NCBI RefSeq assembly: GCF_045277565.1
Contig: NZ_CP123584.1
Coordinates: 434,001-498,000, forward strand
Origin: Aliisedimentitalea scapharcae
GTDB taxonomy: Bacteria; Pseudomonadota; Alphaproteobacteria; Rhodobacterales; Rhodobacteraceae
Direction: 5' to 3'
Length of the DNA: 64,000 nucleotides
The position numbers were made by a program, and so were the translations under genes. Positions 1 through 15,000 of this stretch are shown one piece after another (the stretch's first letter is position 1; each line of letters begins with the position of its first letter). The notes under the pieces were generated by a model that was not told the origin of the DNA, ran no database searches, and saw nothing but the letters and a program-made list of their open reading frames with translations.

Positions 1-3000
1 GCCGAAGGTATAGGGGGGACTCCGTCCGCGCTGGCTGAAACGGCTGTGGTTGATGGCAGCGGAAACTGGGAGATTACGCCGACAACCGATATTGTCTCCT
101 CGCTAACTGGCACGTACGAGCTTTTCTTTACGGCATCGCAGACTGATCCGGCAGCCAACACGAGCCCGGTATCGTCTTCAGTGCAACTGGACCTGGATTT
201 TGCGCCCGAAATTACAGGCTACACTGATGGCGGCAATCCAGTGCCGTCACCTGACCAGACCGTTGCCGAGCGGGATGATGGCGCAGTGGACGAAAACGCT
301 GGCGACATCATTACCACCGGACGAATTCTGTTCGAAGACGCACCGACGAGCCAAGTGATGGGTCTTTCGATTACGCCACCTGTTGGTGGGATTGGTGTGC
401 TCAGCGCGTCTGTAGTTGACACGACCGAAACCGACAGCTCGGGTCAGATCGAATGGACCTATACGGTTTCAGCTGCCGAGCTGGATTATCTCGGTGCCGA
501 TGACACCTTGAATTTTGATTACACGCTCGTCTTGGTGGATGGGTCGGACCAATCGGATCCGATCGACATCACGATCACAATTACTGGTACGAACGACGCC
601 CCGGTCGTTTCGCTGACCCAGCCTGATGCTGTGAGTGAAGATGCCGATGCATCGGCTCAGGCATTGTCTGTTTCTGGCAACATCATGGTTACGGATGTGG
701 ATGCCGGGCGAACCGTGCCAACGGCACAGGCGGCGGATGCAGATGCGTTGACATTGACACTCGCGGGAGCGGCCACGGCCAAATTGAATGGAGCGGATTA
801 TACTGGTCCCAACGATATTTCTGCGTTGACCCAGGCTGTGAACCTCACACTGACCACCACTGCGGCGACTGCGACGGGATCCGCACAAATTTTTGCTTTT
901 TCTTATTCGGCAACGGGCAATATCGATTGGTTGAACAATGGCGAAACGCTGACTTTGACGTTCGTTGTTAATGTGGCCGATGGTACCGACACGGTTTCAC
1001 AGGAAGTCAATATAACCATCACCGGCAGCAATGATGCGCCTGTTGTGACGGTGGATACGGATACGGCCACGGATGATTCCGTTGCGGCGACCGGCAATGT
1101 GCTGAGCAACGACAGCGATGCGGATGGCTCCGATGTGCTGGCCGTTGCGACGGCGGCGGCTTCGGGGGGCAGCGCCACGGCGGTGACCACCGGCACGGTG
1201 ATCACGGGGATGTATGGCACGCTGACGATCTCGGATGACGGCGGCTACAGCTATGTGGTGACGGACGAGAGCCTGGATGACACCGACGCGGTTCAGGATG
1301 TGTTTGACCTGGGGGTCAGCGATGGCACCGCCACGGTGGCCTCGACCCTGACCATCGCGATCACCGGCAGCAATGATGCGCCTGTTGTGACGGTGGATAC
1401 GGATACGGCCACGGATGACTCTGTTGCGGCGACCGGCAATGTGCTGAGCAATGACAGCGACGCGGATGGTTCTGATGTGCTGGCGGTTGCGACAGCGGCG
1501 GCTTCGGGGGACAGCGCCACGGCGGTGACCACCGGCACGGTGATCACGGGGATGTATGGCACGCTGACGATCTCGGATGACGGCGGCTACAGCTATGTGG
1601 TGACGGATGAGAGCCTGGATGACACCGACGCGGTTCAGGATGTGTTTGACCTGGGGGTCAGCGATGGCACCGCCACGGTGGCCTCGACCCTGACCGTCGC
1701 GATCACGGGCAGCAATGATGCGCCTGTTGTGACGGTGGATACGGATACGGCCACGGATGATGCCGTTGCGGCGACCGGCAATGTGCTGAGCAATGACAGC
1801 GATGCGGATGGCTCTGATGTGCTGGCGGTTGCGACGGCGGCGGCTTCGGGGGACAGCGCCACGGCGGTGACCACCGGCACGGTGATCACGGGGATGTATG
1901 GCACGCTGACGATCTCGGATGACGGCGGCTACAGCTATGTGGTGACGGATGAGAGCCTGGATGACACCGACGCGGTTCAGGATGTGTTTGACCTGGGGGT
2001 CAGCGATGGCACTGCCACGGTGGCCTCGACCCTGACCATTTCGATCACGGGCAGCAATGATGCGCCTGTTGTGACGGTGGATACGGATACGGCCACGGAT
2101 GATGCCGTTGCGGCGACCGGCAATGTGCTGAGCAATGACAGCGATGCGGATGGCTCTGATGTGCTGGCGGTTGCGACGGCGGCGGCTTCGGGGGACAGCG
2201 CCACGGCGGTGACCACCGGCACGGTGATCACGGGGATGTATGGCACGCTGACGATCTCGGATGACGGCAGCTACAGCTATGTGGTGACGGATGAGAGCCT
2301 GGATGACACCGACGCGGTTCAGGATGTGTTTGACCTGGGGGTCAGCGATGGCACCGCCACGGTGGCCTCGACCCTGACCGTCGCGATCACGGGCAGCAAC
2401 GATGCGCCTGTTGTGACGGTGGATACGGACACGGCCACGGATGATGCCGTTGCGGCGACCGGCAATGTGCTGAGCAATGACAGCGATGCGGATGGCTCTG
2501 ATGTGCTGGCGGTTGCGACGGCGGCGGCTTCGGGGGACAGCGCCACGGCGGTGACCACCGGCACGGTGATCACGGGGATGTACGGAACACTGACGATCTC
2601 GGATGACGGCAGCTACAGCTATGTGGTGACGGACGAGAGCCTGGATGACACAGACACGGTTCAGGATGTGTTTGACCTGGGGGTCAGCGATGGCACCGCC
2701 ACCGAGGCCTCGACCCTGACCATCGCGGTCACGGGCAGCAATGATGCGCCTGTGGTGACGGTGGATACGGACACGGCCACGGATGACTCCGTTGCAGCGA
2801 CCGGCAATGTCCTGACCAACGACAGCGATGCGGATGGCTCCGATGTGCTGGCGGTTGCGACAGCGGCGGCTTCGGGGGACAGCGCCACGGCGGTGACCAC
2901 CGGCACGGTGATCACGGGGACCTACGGCACGCTGACGATCTCGGATGACGGCAGCTACAGCTATGTGGTGACGGACGAGAGCCTGGATGACACAGACACG

Positions 3001-6000
3001 GTTTCGGATGTGTTCGACCTGGGTGTCAGCGATGGCACCGCCACCGAACCCTCGACCCTGACCATCGCGATCACCGGCAGCAATGATGCGCCTGTGGTGA
3101 CGGTGGATACGGACACGGCCACGGATGACTCTGTTGCAGCGACCGGCAATGTGCTGAGCAACGACAGCGATGCGGATGGCTCCGATGTGCTGGCGGTTGC
3201 GACAGCGGCGGTCTCGGGGGGCAGCGCCACGGCGGTGACCACCGGCACGGTGATCACGGGGATGTACGGAACGCTGACGATCTCGGATGACGGCGGCTAT
3301 AGCTATGTGGTGACGGATGAGAGCCTGGATGACACCGACGCGGTTCAGGATGTGTTTGACCTGGGGGTCAGCGATGGCACCGCCACGGTGGCCTCGACCC
3401 TGACCATTTCGATCACGGGTTCCGAAGATCTGGCTACTATCTCAGGTGACTTTGTCGACACCATTTCCGAAGCTGGAGTGGATGGCGGCAACATGGCTGT
3501 TTCCGCGACCGCGGCGTCGGGCACGCTGACAGTCACTGATCTGGATGCAGGTGAAAACCTGCTCAAGGAGAAAACAGAAAGTGGGGACAACGCCTATGGC
3601 GTATTCTCCGTCAATGCGAATGGCAGTTGGAGCTACGCCTTGACGGATCCCGAAGTATCCGGGGTTCAGGAGCTAGCCGTCGGAGAAAGTGTGACCGACA
3701 CGATCACCGTCGAGTCGCTTGATGGTTCGGCGTCGCAACTGATCACCGTTACAATCCAAGGCACCAATGACGCACCCTTTATCGTGGGTACATCGGACCT
3801 GAGTGGCGATGTCGTCGATGGGGGAGTTCTCACCGCCACTGGAACAATCAACTTCAATGACCATGAAATCGCCGACAACCATACAATTCTGGTTGCGCCT
3901 GCGACGACCGGATATGTGGGTGCCTTTGCCAGTTCCGTTACTGCGCTTGCAGTTGGCTCGACCGCATCGGGTTCGATCAATTGGACGTTGACGGTTGGCG
4001 CATCGGAAATTCAGGGCCTGAGTGAGGGTCAAGAGATTGTTCAATACTATGATGTGGCCATCACGGATCCGCATGGTGGGCAGGTGCAGGAACAGATTGC
4101 AATTACCCTGATGGGCACAAACGATCTGCCAGTGATTTCCGCCACGACGTCGCCGGCCGCCATCAGCGAAGACGTCGACGCGTCCGCTCAAACGATTGCT
4201 GCAAATGGAATGCTCGAAGCATCGGACGTTGATATTGGCGAAAGTGTTCAGGGCCAGGGTAATGCCCCGGACACGATAAGCGCATCGGTTATAGGTGATG
4301 CTGCTGTGACATATACAGGAACCGGGACGCTTCCAGATGTTTCAGCTCTTGCTGCAAATGCGAATCTCGCGTTTTCGACCGCACCGCAAGTCTCTACCGG
4401 AGCTGCACAGACCTTTGCTTTCAGCTACAATGCCACCGGAGATCTGGACTTTCTCGCCTTGGGAGAAATGCTGGAACTAACCTATACGGTGCAGATTTCT
4501 GATAACCACGGCGGAGCTGTCACAGATACAGTAACGGTTACGATTACGGGGACAAATGACGCCCCCACTGCAGTCGCCGATACCGGGTCTGCGGTCGAAA
4601 ACGGCGGCACTATTCTTGTCGATCTCACGGGCAATGATACGGACCCGGATTCTGCTGACGATTTGGAAATTGTGTCGATTGATACAACCGGAACGCTAGG
4701 CACAGTAGCGATCAATCTCGACAACGATACGGTTACCTATGACCCGAACGGTCAATTCGAAGCCCTTGCTATTGGAGAAATGGCAACTGATACATTTACT
4801 TACACGATTTCCGACGGCAATGGAGTTACCTCGACCGGGACGGTGACCATCGCGATCACGGGCAGCAATGATGCGCCTGTTGTGACGGTGGATACGGATA
4901 CGGCCACGGATGATTCCGTTGCGGCGACCGGCAATGTGCTGAGCAATGACAGCGATGCGGATGGCTCTGATGTGCTGGCGGTTGCGACGGCGGCGGCTTC
5001 GGGGGACAGCGCCACGGCGGTGACCACCGGCACGGTGATCACGGGGATGTATGGCACGCTGACGATCTCGGATGACGGCGGCTATAGCTATGTGGTGACG
5101 GATGAGAGCCTGGATGACACCGACGCGGTTCAGGATGTGTTTGACCTGGGGGTCAGCGATGGCACCGCCACGGTGGCCTCGACCCTGACCATTGCGATCA
5201 CGGGCAGCAATGATGCGCCTGTTGTGACGGTGGATACGGATACGGCCACGGATGATGCCGTTGCGGCGACCGGCAATGTGCTGAGCAATGACAGCGATGC
5301 GGATGGCTCTGATGTGCTGGCGGTTGCGACGGCGGCGGCTTCGGGGGACAGCGCCACGGCGGTGACCACCGGCACGGTGATCACGGGGATGTATGGCACG
5401 CTGACGATCTCGGATGACGGCAGCTACAGCTATGTGGTGACGGACGAGAGCCTGGATGACACCGACGCGGTTCAGGATGTGTTTGACCTGGGGGTCAGCG
5501 ATGGCACCGCCACGGTGGCCTCGACCCTGACCATTGCGATCACGGGCAGCAACGATGCGCCTGTTGTGACGGTGGATACGGATACGGCCACGGATGACTC
5601 TGTTGCGGCGACCGGCAATGTGCTGAGCAACGACAGCGATGCGGATGGCTCCGATGTGCTGGCGGTTGCGACGGCGGCGGCCGCGGGGGACAGCGCCACG
5701 GCGGTGACCACCGGCACGGTGATCACGGGGATGTACGGAACACTGACGATCTCGGATGACGGCAGCTACAGCTATGTGGTGACGGACGAGAGCCTGGATG
5801 ACACAGACACGGTTTCGGATGTGTTCGACCTGGGTGTCAGCGATGGCACCGCCACCGAACCCTCGACCCTGACCATCGCGATCACCGGCAGCAATGATGC
5901 GCCTGTGGTGACGGTGGATACGGACACGGCCACGGATGACTCTGTTGCAGCGACCGGCAATGTGCTGAGCAACGACAGCGATGCGGATGGCTCCGATGTG

Positions 6001-9000
6001 CTGGCGGTTGCGACAGCGGCGGTCTCGGGGGGCAGCGCCACGGCGGTGACCACCGGCACGGTGATCACGGGGATGTACGGAACGCTGACGATCTCGGATG
6101 ACGGCGGCTACAGCTATGTGGTGACGGACGAGAGCCTAGCTGAAGGGGTCGCGGTTTCGGATGTGTTCGACCTGGGTGTCAGCGATGGCACCGCCACGGT
6201 GGCCTCGACCCTGACCGTCGCGATCACCGGCAGCAATGATGCGCCTGTTGTGACGGTGGATACGGATACGGCCACGGATGATGCCGTTGCGGCGACCGGC
6301 AATGTGCTGAGCAATGACAGCGATGCGGATGGCTCTGATGTGCTGGCGGTTGCGACGGCGGCGGCTTCGGGGGACAGCGCCACGGCGGTGACCACCGGCA
6401 CGGTGATCACGGGGATGTATGGCACGCTGACGATCTCGGATGACGGCGGCTACAGCTATGTGGTGACGGATGAGAGCCTGGATGACACCGACGCGGTTCA
6501 GGATGTGTTTGACCTGGGGGTCAGCGATGGCACCGCCACGGTGGCCTCGACCCTGACCATTGCGATCACGGGCAGCAACGATGCGCCTGTTGTGACGGTG
6601 GATACGGATACGGCCACGGATGATGCCGTTGCGGCGACCGGCAATGTGCTGAGCAATGACAGCGATGCGGATGGCTCTGATGTGCTGGCGGTTGCGACGG
6701 CGGCGGCTTCGGGGGACAGCGCCACGGCGGTGACCACCGGCACGGTGATCACGGGGATGTATGGCACGCTGACGATCTCGGATGACGGCGGCTATAGCTA
6801 TGTGGTGACGGATGAGAGCCTGGATGACACCGACGCGGTTCAGGATGTGTTTGACCTGGGGGTCAGCGATGGCACCGCCACGGTGGCCTCGACCCTGACC
6901 GTCGCGATCACGGGCAGCAATGATGCGCCTGTTGTGACGGTGGATACGGACACGGCCACGGATGACTCTGTTGCGGCGACCGGCAATGTGCTGAGCAATG
7001 ACAGCGATGCGGATGGCTCTGATGTGCTGGCGGTTGCGACGGCGGCGGCTTCGGGGGACAGCGCCACGGCGGTGACCACCGGCACGGTGATCACGGGGAT
7101 GTATGGCACGCTGACGATCTCGGATGACGGCGGCTACAGCTATGTGGTGACGGATGAGAGCCTGGATGACACCGACGCGGTTCAGGATGTGTTTGACCTG
7201 GGGGTCAGCGATGGCACCGCCACGGTGGCCTCGACCCTGACCATTTCGATCACGGGCAGCAATGATGCGCCTGTTGTGACGGTGGATACGGATACGGCCA
7301 CGGATGATGCCGTTGCGGCGACCGGCAATGTGCTGAGCAATGACAGCGATGCAGATGGCTCTGATGTGCTGGCGGTTGCGACAGCGGCGGCTTCGGGGGA
7401 CAGCGCCACGGCGGTGACCACCGGCACGGTGATCACGGGGATGTATGGCACGCTGACGATCTCGGATGACGGCAGCTACAGCTATGTGGTGACGGATGAG
7501 AGCCTAGCTGAAGGGGTCGCCGTTCAGGATGTGTTTGACCTTGGGGTCAGCGATGGCACCGCCACGGTGGCCTCGACCCTGACCATCGCGATCACCGGCA
7601 GCAATGATGCGCCGACCTTTGTCTTCGCCCCCACTGTTTTGCCACTGTCGGATACTCCCAATGATGACACGTTTGCCACTATCGATGGTGTGGTAGTGGT
7701 CGACGACATAGATACTGGTGATTTTCCGGCGCTGTCTCTGGATGGTGGTTCGAGCACGCTTGAGGCCGGCTTTACGCATGAAAGTATCGGGCAATTCGGC
7801 ACTCTCTATTTCAATAGCACTAATGGAGCATTCCGCTTTGCTCCGAATGACGCTGCGATCGAAGGACTGGATGACGCTGAAACTGGTTCGGATGTCTTCA
7901 CGATTACGGTTACTGACAGTCAATTGGCTAGGGCCCAGCAGGCGATCACCATCTATCTAACAGGTACGAATGACGTTCCTGTTATCGTTGCTGATGTTTC
8001 TGCGGCGACCGAAGATGGAGCAACGATCACTGGCGACTTGTCATCCAATGACGTGGATCGCGACGGGGAGGCGCTCAGCTATACGCTGGATGCGCCAGTT
8101 TCGGGGTTTGTGCTCAGCAGTGATGGAAATTGGAGTTTTGACCCCAGCCATGCCGATTACCAATATCTGGCCCGGGATCAGATGGTTACTGTTGTGGTCA
8201 ACTATTCCGCTACGGACGGTACGGTTGCAGACTCTGGAACACTGAGTATCACTCTTACTGGTACGAATGATGCGCCGAACGCTGTTCTTGATACGGTTAC
8301 TGTTGTCGAAGGCCAAAGTGTCGGCGGCGATCTGTCTACGAACGACGACCCTGTCGATGATGGGTCTGTATTGAATTACACGCTGAACGCGCCGGTTGAT
8401 GGGCTCACAGTGAACACCGATGGAACGTTCACTTTTGATGCTTCGCATGCAACCTACGATTCTCTGGGTGCGGGCCAAACCACCGTCGTGGTCGCGTCGC
8501 AGCGGGTCGAGGATCAGGATGGAGCATTCGATAATGAAACGCTCCTGGTCACTGTAAACGGCGTCAATGATGCTGCGGTTATCACCGGTGACGACACTGG
8601 TTCGGTCACTGAGAATGCTGAAGTTGCAGCGACTGGCAATTTGGATCACACGGATGTTGATGCAAACAATGCCAATGATGCGTGGTCTACTACTGTGGTC
8701 ACACAAGGCATCTACGGCCTGCTCACCATTACCGGAAGTGGGAGCTGGACTTATGTTCTGGACGAAGCCAATCCCACTGTTGATGCGTTGAATGCAAGCA
8801 TGTCCTTGACCGATACGATTACGGTCGAGACCACTGATGGGACGCAGGAAACCATCCAGATCACCATTAGCGGCGACAATGATGCACCGACGGTGTCGGC
8901 TGGTGTTACTGGGGGCGCGGGTGAGGATGATGCGGGTTTCACCATAGACTTGCTGAGCAATGCCTCGGATGTGGATACTGGCGACACGCTGAACGTAGCA

Positions 9001-12000
9001 GGGCTGAACCTGGTTGGTGGCGATGACAGGGGCGTGAGCGTCGTTGGCAATAGCCTCGATGTGGACCCCTCGGCATACGACCATCTTGCCGCAGGCGAGA
9101 CCGAGATCATCAGCTACTCTTTTGTTGTCCAGGATGGCAAAGGTGGCAGCGTGGCACAGACCGCAACCATCGCGATCACGGGCAGCAACGATGCGCCTGT
9201 TGTGACGGTGGATACGGACACGGCCACGGATGATGCCGTTGCGGCGACCGGCAATGTGCTGAGCAATGACAGCGATGCAGATGGCTCTGATGTGCTGGCG
9301 GTTGCGACGGCGGCGGCTTCGGGGGACAGCGCCACGGCGGTGACCACCGGCACGGTGATCACGGGGATGTATGGCACGCTGACGATCTCGGATGACGGCG
9401 GCTATAGCTATGTGGTGACGGATGAGAGCCTGGATGACACCGACGCGGTTCAGGATGTGTTTGACCTGGGGGTCAGCGATGGCACCGCCACGGTGGCCTC
9501 GACCCTGACCGTCGCGATCACGGGCAGCAATGATGCGCCTGTTGTGACGGTGGATACGGATACGGCCACGGATGATGCCGTTGCGGCGACCGGCAATGTG
9601 CTGAGCAATGACAGCGATGCGGATGGCTCTGATGTGCTGGCGGTTGCGACGGCGGCGGCTTCGGGGGACAGCGCCACGGCGGTGACCACCGGCACGGTGA
9701 TCACGGGGATGTATGGCACGCTGACGATCTCGGATGACGGCGGCTATAGCTATGTGGTGACGGATGAGAGCCTGGATGACACCGACGCGGTTCAGGATGT
9801 GTTTGACCTGGGGGTCAGCGATGGCACCGCCACGGTGGCCTCGACCCTGACCATTGCGATCACCGGCAGCAATGATGCGCCTGTTGTGACGGTGGATACG
9901 GATACGGCCACGGATGATGCCGTTGCGGCGACCGGCAATGTGCTGAGCAATGACAGCGATGCGGATGGCTCCGATGTGCTGGCGGTTGCGACAGCGGCGG
10001 CTTCGGGGGACAGCGCCACGGCGGTGACCACCGGCACGGTGATCACGGGGATGTATGGCACGCTGACGATCTCGGATGACGGCGGCTATAGCTATGTGGT
10101 GACGGATGAGAGCCTGGATGACACCGACGCGGTTCAGGATGTGTTTGACCTGGGGGTCAGCGATGGCACCGCCACGGTGGCCTCGACCCTGACCATTGCG
10201 ATCACGGGCAGCAACGATGCGCCTGTTGTGACGGTGGATACGGATACGGCCACGGATGATGCCGTTGCGGCGACCGGCAATGTGCTGAGCAATGACAGCG
10301 ATGCGGATGGCTCTGATGTGCTGGCGGTTGCGACGGCGGCGGCTTCGGGGGACAGCGCCACGGCGGTGACCACCGGCACGGTGATCACGGGGATGTATGG
10401 CACGCTGACGATCTCGGATGACGGCGGCTATAGCTATGTGGTGACGGATGAGAGCCTGGATGACACCGACGCGGTTCAGGATGTGTTCGACCTGGGGGTC
10501 AGCGATGGCACCGCCACGGTGGCCTCGACCCTGACCGTCGCGATCACGGGCAGCAATGATGCGCCTGTTGTGACGGTGGATACGGATACGGCCACGGATG
10601 ATGCCGCTGCGGCGACCGGCAATGTGCTGAGCAATGACAGCGATGCGGATGGCTCTGATGTGCTGGCGGTTGCGACGGCGGCGGCTTCGGGGGACAGCGC
10701 CACGGCGGTGACCACCGGCACGGTGATCACGGGGATGTATGGCACGCTGACGATCTCGGATGACGGCGGCTATAGCTATGTGGTGACGGATGAGAGCCTG
10801 GATGACACCGACGCGGTTCAGGATGTGTTTGACCTGGGGGTCAGCGATGGCACCGCCACGGTGGCCTCGACCCTGACCGTCGCGATCACGGGCAGCAATG
10901 ATGCGCCTGTTGTGACGGTGGATACGGATACGGCCACGGATGATGCCGTTGCGGCGACCGGCAATGTGCTGAGCAATGACAGCGATGCGGATGGCTCTGA
11001 TGTGCTGGCGGTTGCGACGGCGGCGGCTTCGGGGGACAGCGCCACGGCGGTGACCACCGGCACGGTGATCACGGGGATGTATGGCACGCTGACGATCTCG
11101 GATGACGGCGGCTATAGCTATGTGGTGACGGATGAGAGCCTGGATGACACCGACGCGGTTCAGGATGTGTTTGACCTGGGGGTCAGCGATGGCACCGCCA
11201 CGGTGGCCTCGACCCTGACCATTGCGATCACCGGCAGCAATGATGCGCCTGTTGTGACGGTGGATACGGATACGGCCACGGATGATGCCGTTGCGGCGAC
11301 CGGCAATGTGCTGAGCAATGACAGCGATGCGGATGGCTCCGATGTGCTGGCGGTTGCGACAGCGGCGGCTTCGGGGGACAGCGCCACGGCGGTGACCACC
11401 GGCACGGTGATCACGGGGATGTATGGCACGCTGACGATCTCGGATGACGGCGGCTATAGCTATGTGGTGACGGATGAGAGCCTGGATGACACCGACGCGG
11501 TTCAGGATGTGTTTGACCTGGGGGTCAGCGATGGCACCGCCACGGTGGCCTCGACCCTGACCATTGCGATCACGGGCAGCAACGATGCGCCTGTTGTGAC
11601 GGTGGATACGGATACGGCCACGGATGATGCCGTTGCGGCGACCGGCAATGTGCTGAGCAATGACAGCGATGCGGATGGCTCTGATGTGCTGGCGGTTGCG
11701 ACGGCGGCGGCTTCGGGGGACAGCGCCACGGCGGTGACCACCGGCACGGTGATCACGGGGATGTATGGCACGCTGACGATCTCGGATGACGGCGGCTATA
11801 GCTATGTGGTGACGGATGAGAGCCTGGATGACACCGACGCGGTTCAGGATGTGTTCGACCTGGGGGTCAGCGATGGCACCGCCACGGTGGCCTCGACCCT
11901 GACCGTCGCGATCACGGGCAGCAATGATGCGCCTGTTGTGACGGTGGATACGGATACGGCCACGGATGATGCCGCTGCGGCGACCGGCAATGTGCTGAGC

Positions 12001-15000
12001 AATGACAGCGATGCGGATGGCTCTGATGTGCTGGCGGTTGCGACGGCGGCGGCTTCGGGGGACAGCGCCACGGCGGTGACCACCGGCACGGTGATCACGG
12101 GGATGTATGGCACGCTGACGATCTCGGATGACGGCAGCTACAGCTATGTGGTGACGGACGAGAGCCTGGATGACACCGACACGGTTCAGGATGTGTTTGA
12201 CCTGGGTGTCAGCGATGGCACCGCCACGGTGGCCTCGACCCTGACCATTGCGATCACCGGCAGCAATGATGCGCCTGTTGTGACGGTGGATACGGATACG
12301 GCCACGGATGATGCCGTTGCGGCGACCGGCAATGTGCTGAGCAATGACAGCGATGCGGATGGCTCCGATGTGCTGGCGGTTGCGACAGCGGCGGCTTCGG
12401 GGGACAGCGCCACGGCAGTGACCACCGGCACGGTGATCACGGGGATGTATGGCACGCTGACGATCTCGGATGACGGCGGCTATAGCTATGTGGTGACGGA
12501 CGAGAGCCTGGATGACACCGACACGGTTCAGGATGTGTTTGACCTGGGTGTCAGCGATGGCACTGCCACGGTGGCCTCGACCCTGACCATTGCGGTGTCG
12601 GGCAGCAATGATGCGCCTGTTGTGACGGTGGATACGGACACGGCCACGGATGATTCCGTTGCGGCGACCGGCAATGTGCTGAGCAACGACAGCGATGCGG
12701 ATGGCTCCGATGTGCTGGCGGTTGCGACGGCGGCGGCTTCGGGGGGCAGCGCCACGGCGGTGACCACCGGCACGGTGATCACGGGGATGTATGGCACGCT
12801 GACGATCTCGGATGATGGCGGCTACAGCTATGTGGTGACGGACGAGAGCCTGGATGACACCGACGCGGTTCAGGATGTGTTCGACCTGGGTGTCAGCGAT
12901 GGCACCGCCACGGTGGCCTCGACCCTGACCATTGCGATCACCGGCAGCAATGATGCGCCTGTGGTGGTTGTTGGCGCTGCAGGCCAACAGGTCGCTGGGT
13001 TGCCTTATGTTCTTGGAACTGGAGACATTTCAGCGAGTGATGTCGATACTGGTGACGTGCTGACCTATACTGTGACCCCTGTGACCGGCGGTGGGTTGCA
13101 AGTGAATGGAGTGGCATCGACCAGCTTTACCCAAGCGCAGCTCGAAGCTGGGCAAGTTGCGGTTCTGTATGATGGTGGCTCCAACTTGTCGCCGATCTTT
13201 GATGTTTCGGTCAGCGATGGGACAGACAGTGTGTCTGCGACTGCCAGCTTCCAGGTTGATTTCTCGCCAACCAGTTTCACCCTGGTTCCGGAACAAGCTG
13301 AAACAGATAACTATGGCAACCGCTTTGGAGCGGCGTTGAGCCCGACCGGGGTCGTTTCCGGCAGCTTTGATGCGCCGGGGAACGAAACAGTTCTGCGTTT
13401 TGATGGGTTCGACATCGACTTTGCGGATGAAGTGCGGTTGTTGGTGAATGGCAGCGAGGTCGGTTTCCTGGGTGTCGGTGTTGATAACGGCGTACAGGCC
13501 TATGAGTTTGTTATCTCGGATACGCTCGTGAATCCAACAGGCAACGTCGTCCAGTTCCAGCAGATGCTGAACCCCGATTTCAAATGGGGCGTGACCAATA
13601 TCGTGCTTGATAGCCGTGTCCGGTTGACGGAGGACGTCTTGGAAACCGGTGAGTTCGGGAACAACTTCAACGGCTCGTCTGATGCAGATGGCATTGTGAC
13701 GGCAGTGTTCGAGGGCCTGGGCAAGGATGCGACATTGTTTTTCAATGCCTTCGACATTGACTCTGGTGGTGAAGTTGAGGTGCTTCTCAATGGGACAAGC
13801 CTTGGTTTCCTGGACAAGGGATTGGACAATGGGCTGTCGGCGAACGAGTTCCAGATTGAACTGTCTGATCAGATGGTTGGCGACAATGTCGTCCAGTTCA
13901 TTCAGCGACAGCAAAGCACCTATACGTGGGGTGTAACTGATTTGGTGATCACCGAACGCTCTGCTGTGGATTTCAACCTTGAACGCGAAGCTCTGGAAAT
14001 CGGCAAGTTTGGCAACAACTTTGGTGGCAGCTCCGATGCCGACGGGGTTGTGACCGGTTCGTTTATTGGATCCGGCGAAGATCTTGTGCTGGGCTTTTCT
14101 GCCTTCGACATCGACACGGCGACCGAATTGCAGGTTGCAGTGAACGGCGTTGATCTGGGGCCGGTTGCACCGACTTCAAATGACGGAACAGCGTTCTATC
14201 AGTTCCGCATCGACAGCAGCGCGCTCTTGTCCGGTGAAAACCTGGTTACATTCACCCAAGCTGATAATCCGGCCTACAAGTGGGGCGTAACAGATATCAG
14301 TATTCAGTCCATTGATGCCGAGCTGACCCAGGGGACGACGGAAACTGGCAAATGGGGGAACAACTATGCAGGGCGGACAGAGGCCGATGCCTCCGCCGTA
14401 TTCAGCTTTGCCGGTTCGACGAAAGATCTGTCTGTCGATCTGACAGGATTTGATATCGACACAAATAACGAGGTCGAGATCTTCCTGAATGGTCAGAGCC
14501 TTGGGTTCCTGGAACAGGGAACGAATGGAGGCAACTCCAGTCATTCAGTGTTCCTGTCCTCGGACATTCAGATGAGTGGTGAAAACACGCTGAGCTTTGT
14601 TCAGGAAGACAATCCGAACTACCAATGGGGTGTCACTGATTTGCTCTTGTCTGAACATGTGGATGCAGTCCTGGCGGCAGATGTGACCGACACCGGATCC
14701 TTTGGCAACAATTTCAATGGAACCAATACACCTGATGCAGAACTTCTTATGACGTTCATGGGTGGTGTCGATGACTTCGAACTGACCTTCAATGCATTCG
14801 ACATCGACACGGACAATGAAGTCGAGGTCTTTTTGAATGGCAACAGTCTTGGGCGTCTTGATGCAGGTGTGGATCAGGGATTGTCGGCGTACCAGTTTGA
14901 CATAGCGCAGGCGGATCAACTGGCCGGTACCAATATGTTGACATTTGTTCAGCTGCAGAACCCGAATTTCGTTTGGGGTGTCACGGACATTCTTCTGCAG

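Noticed and set aside
903..12797. A ladder of 84-105-residue minus-strand frames with 342-bp spacing
   Set aside because: Same cause: repeat-derived antisense frames with identical ends.
1024..12942. Regular repeats considered as a CRISPR-like or satellite array
   Set aside because: Units are 342 bp, contiguous, in frame and coding; there are no spacers and no cas genes.
8041..12987. A 1648-residue open frame on the minus strand across repeat block 3
   Set aside because: It is the antisense of the 342-bp repeat; once one unit lacks stops in that frame every copy does. The product is Arg/His-rich low complexity, has no ribosome binding site and no known domain.
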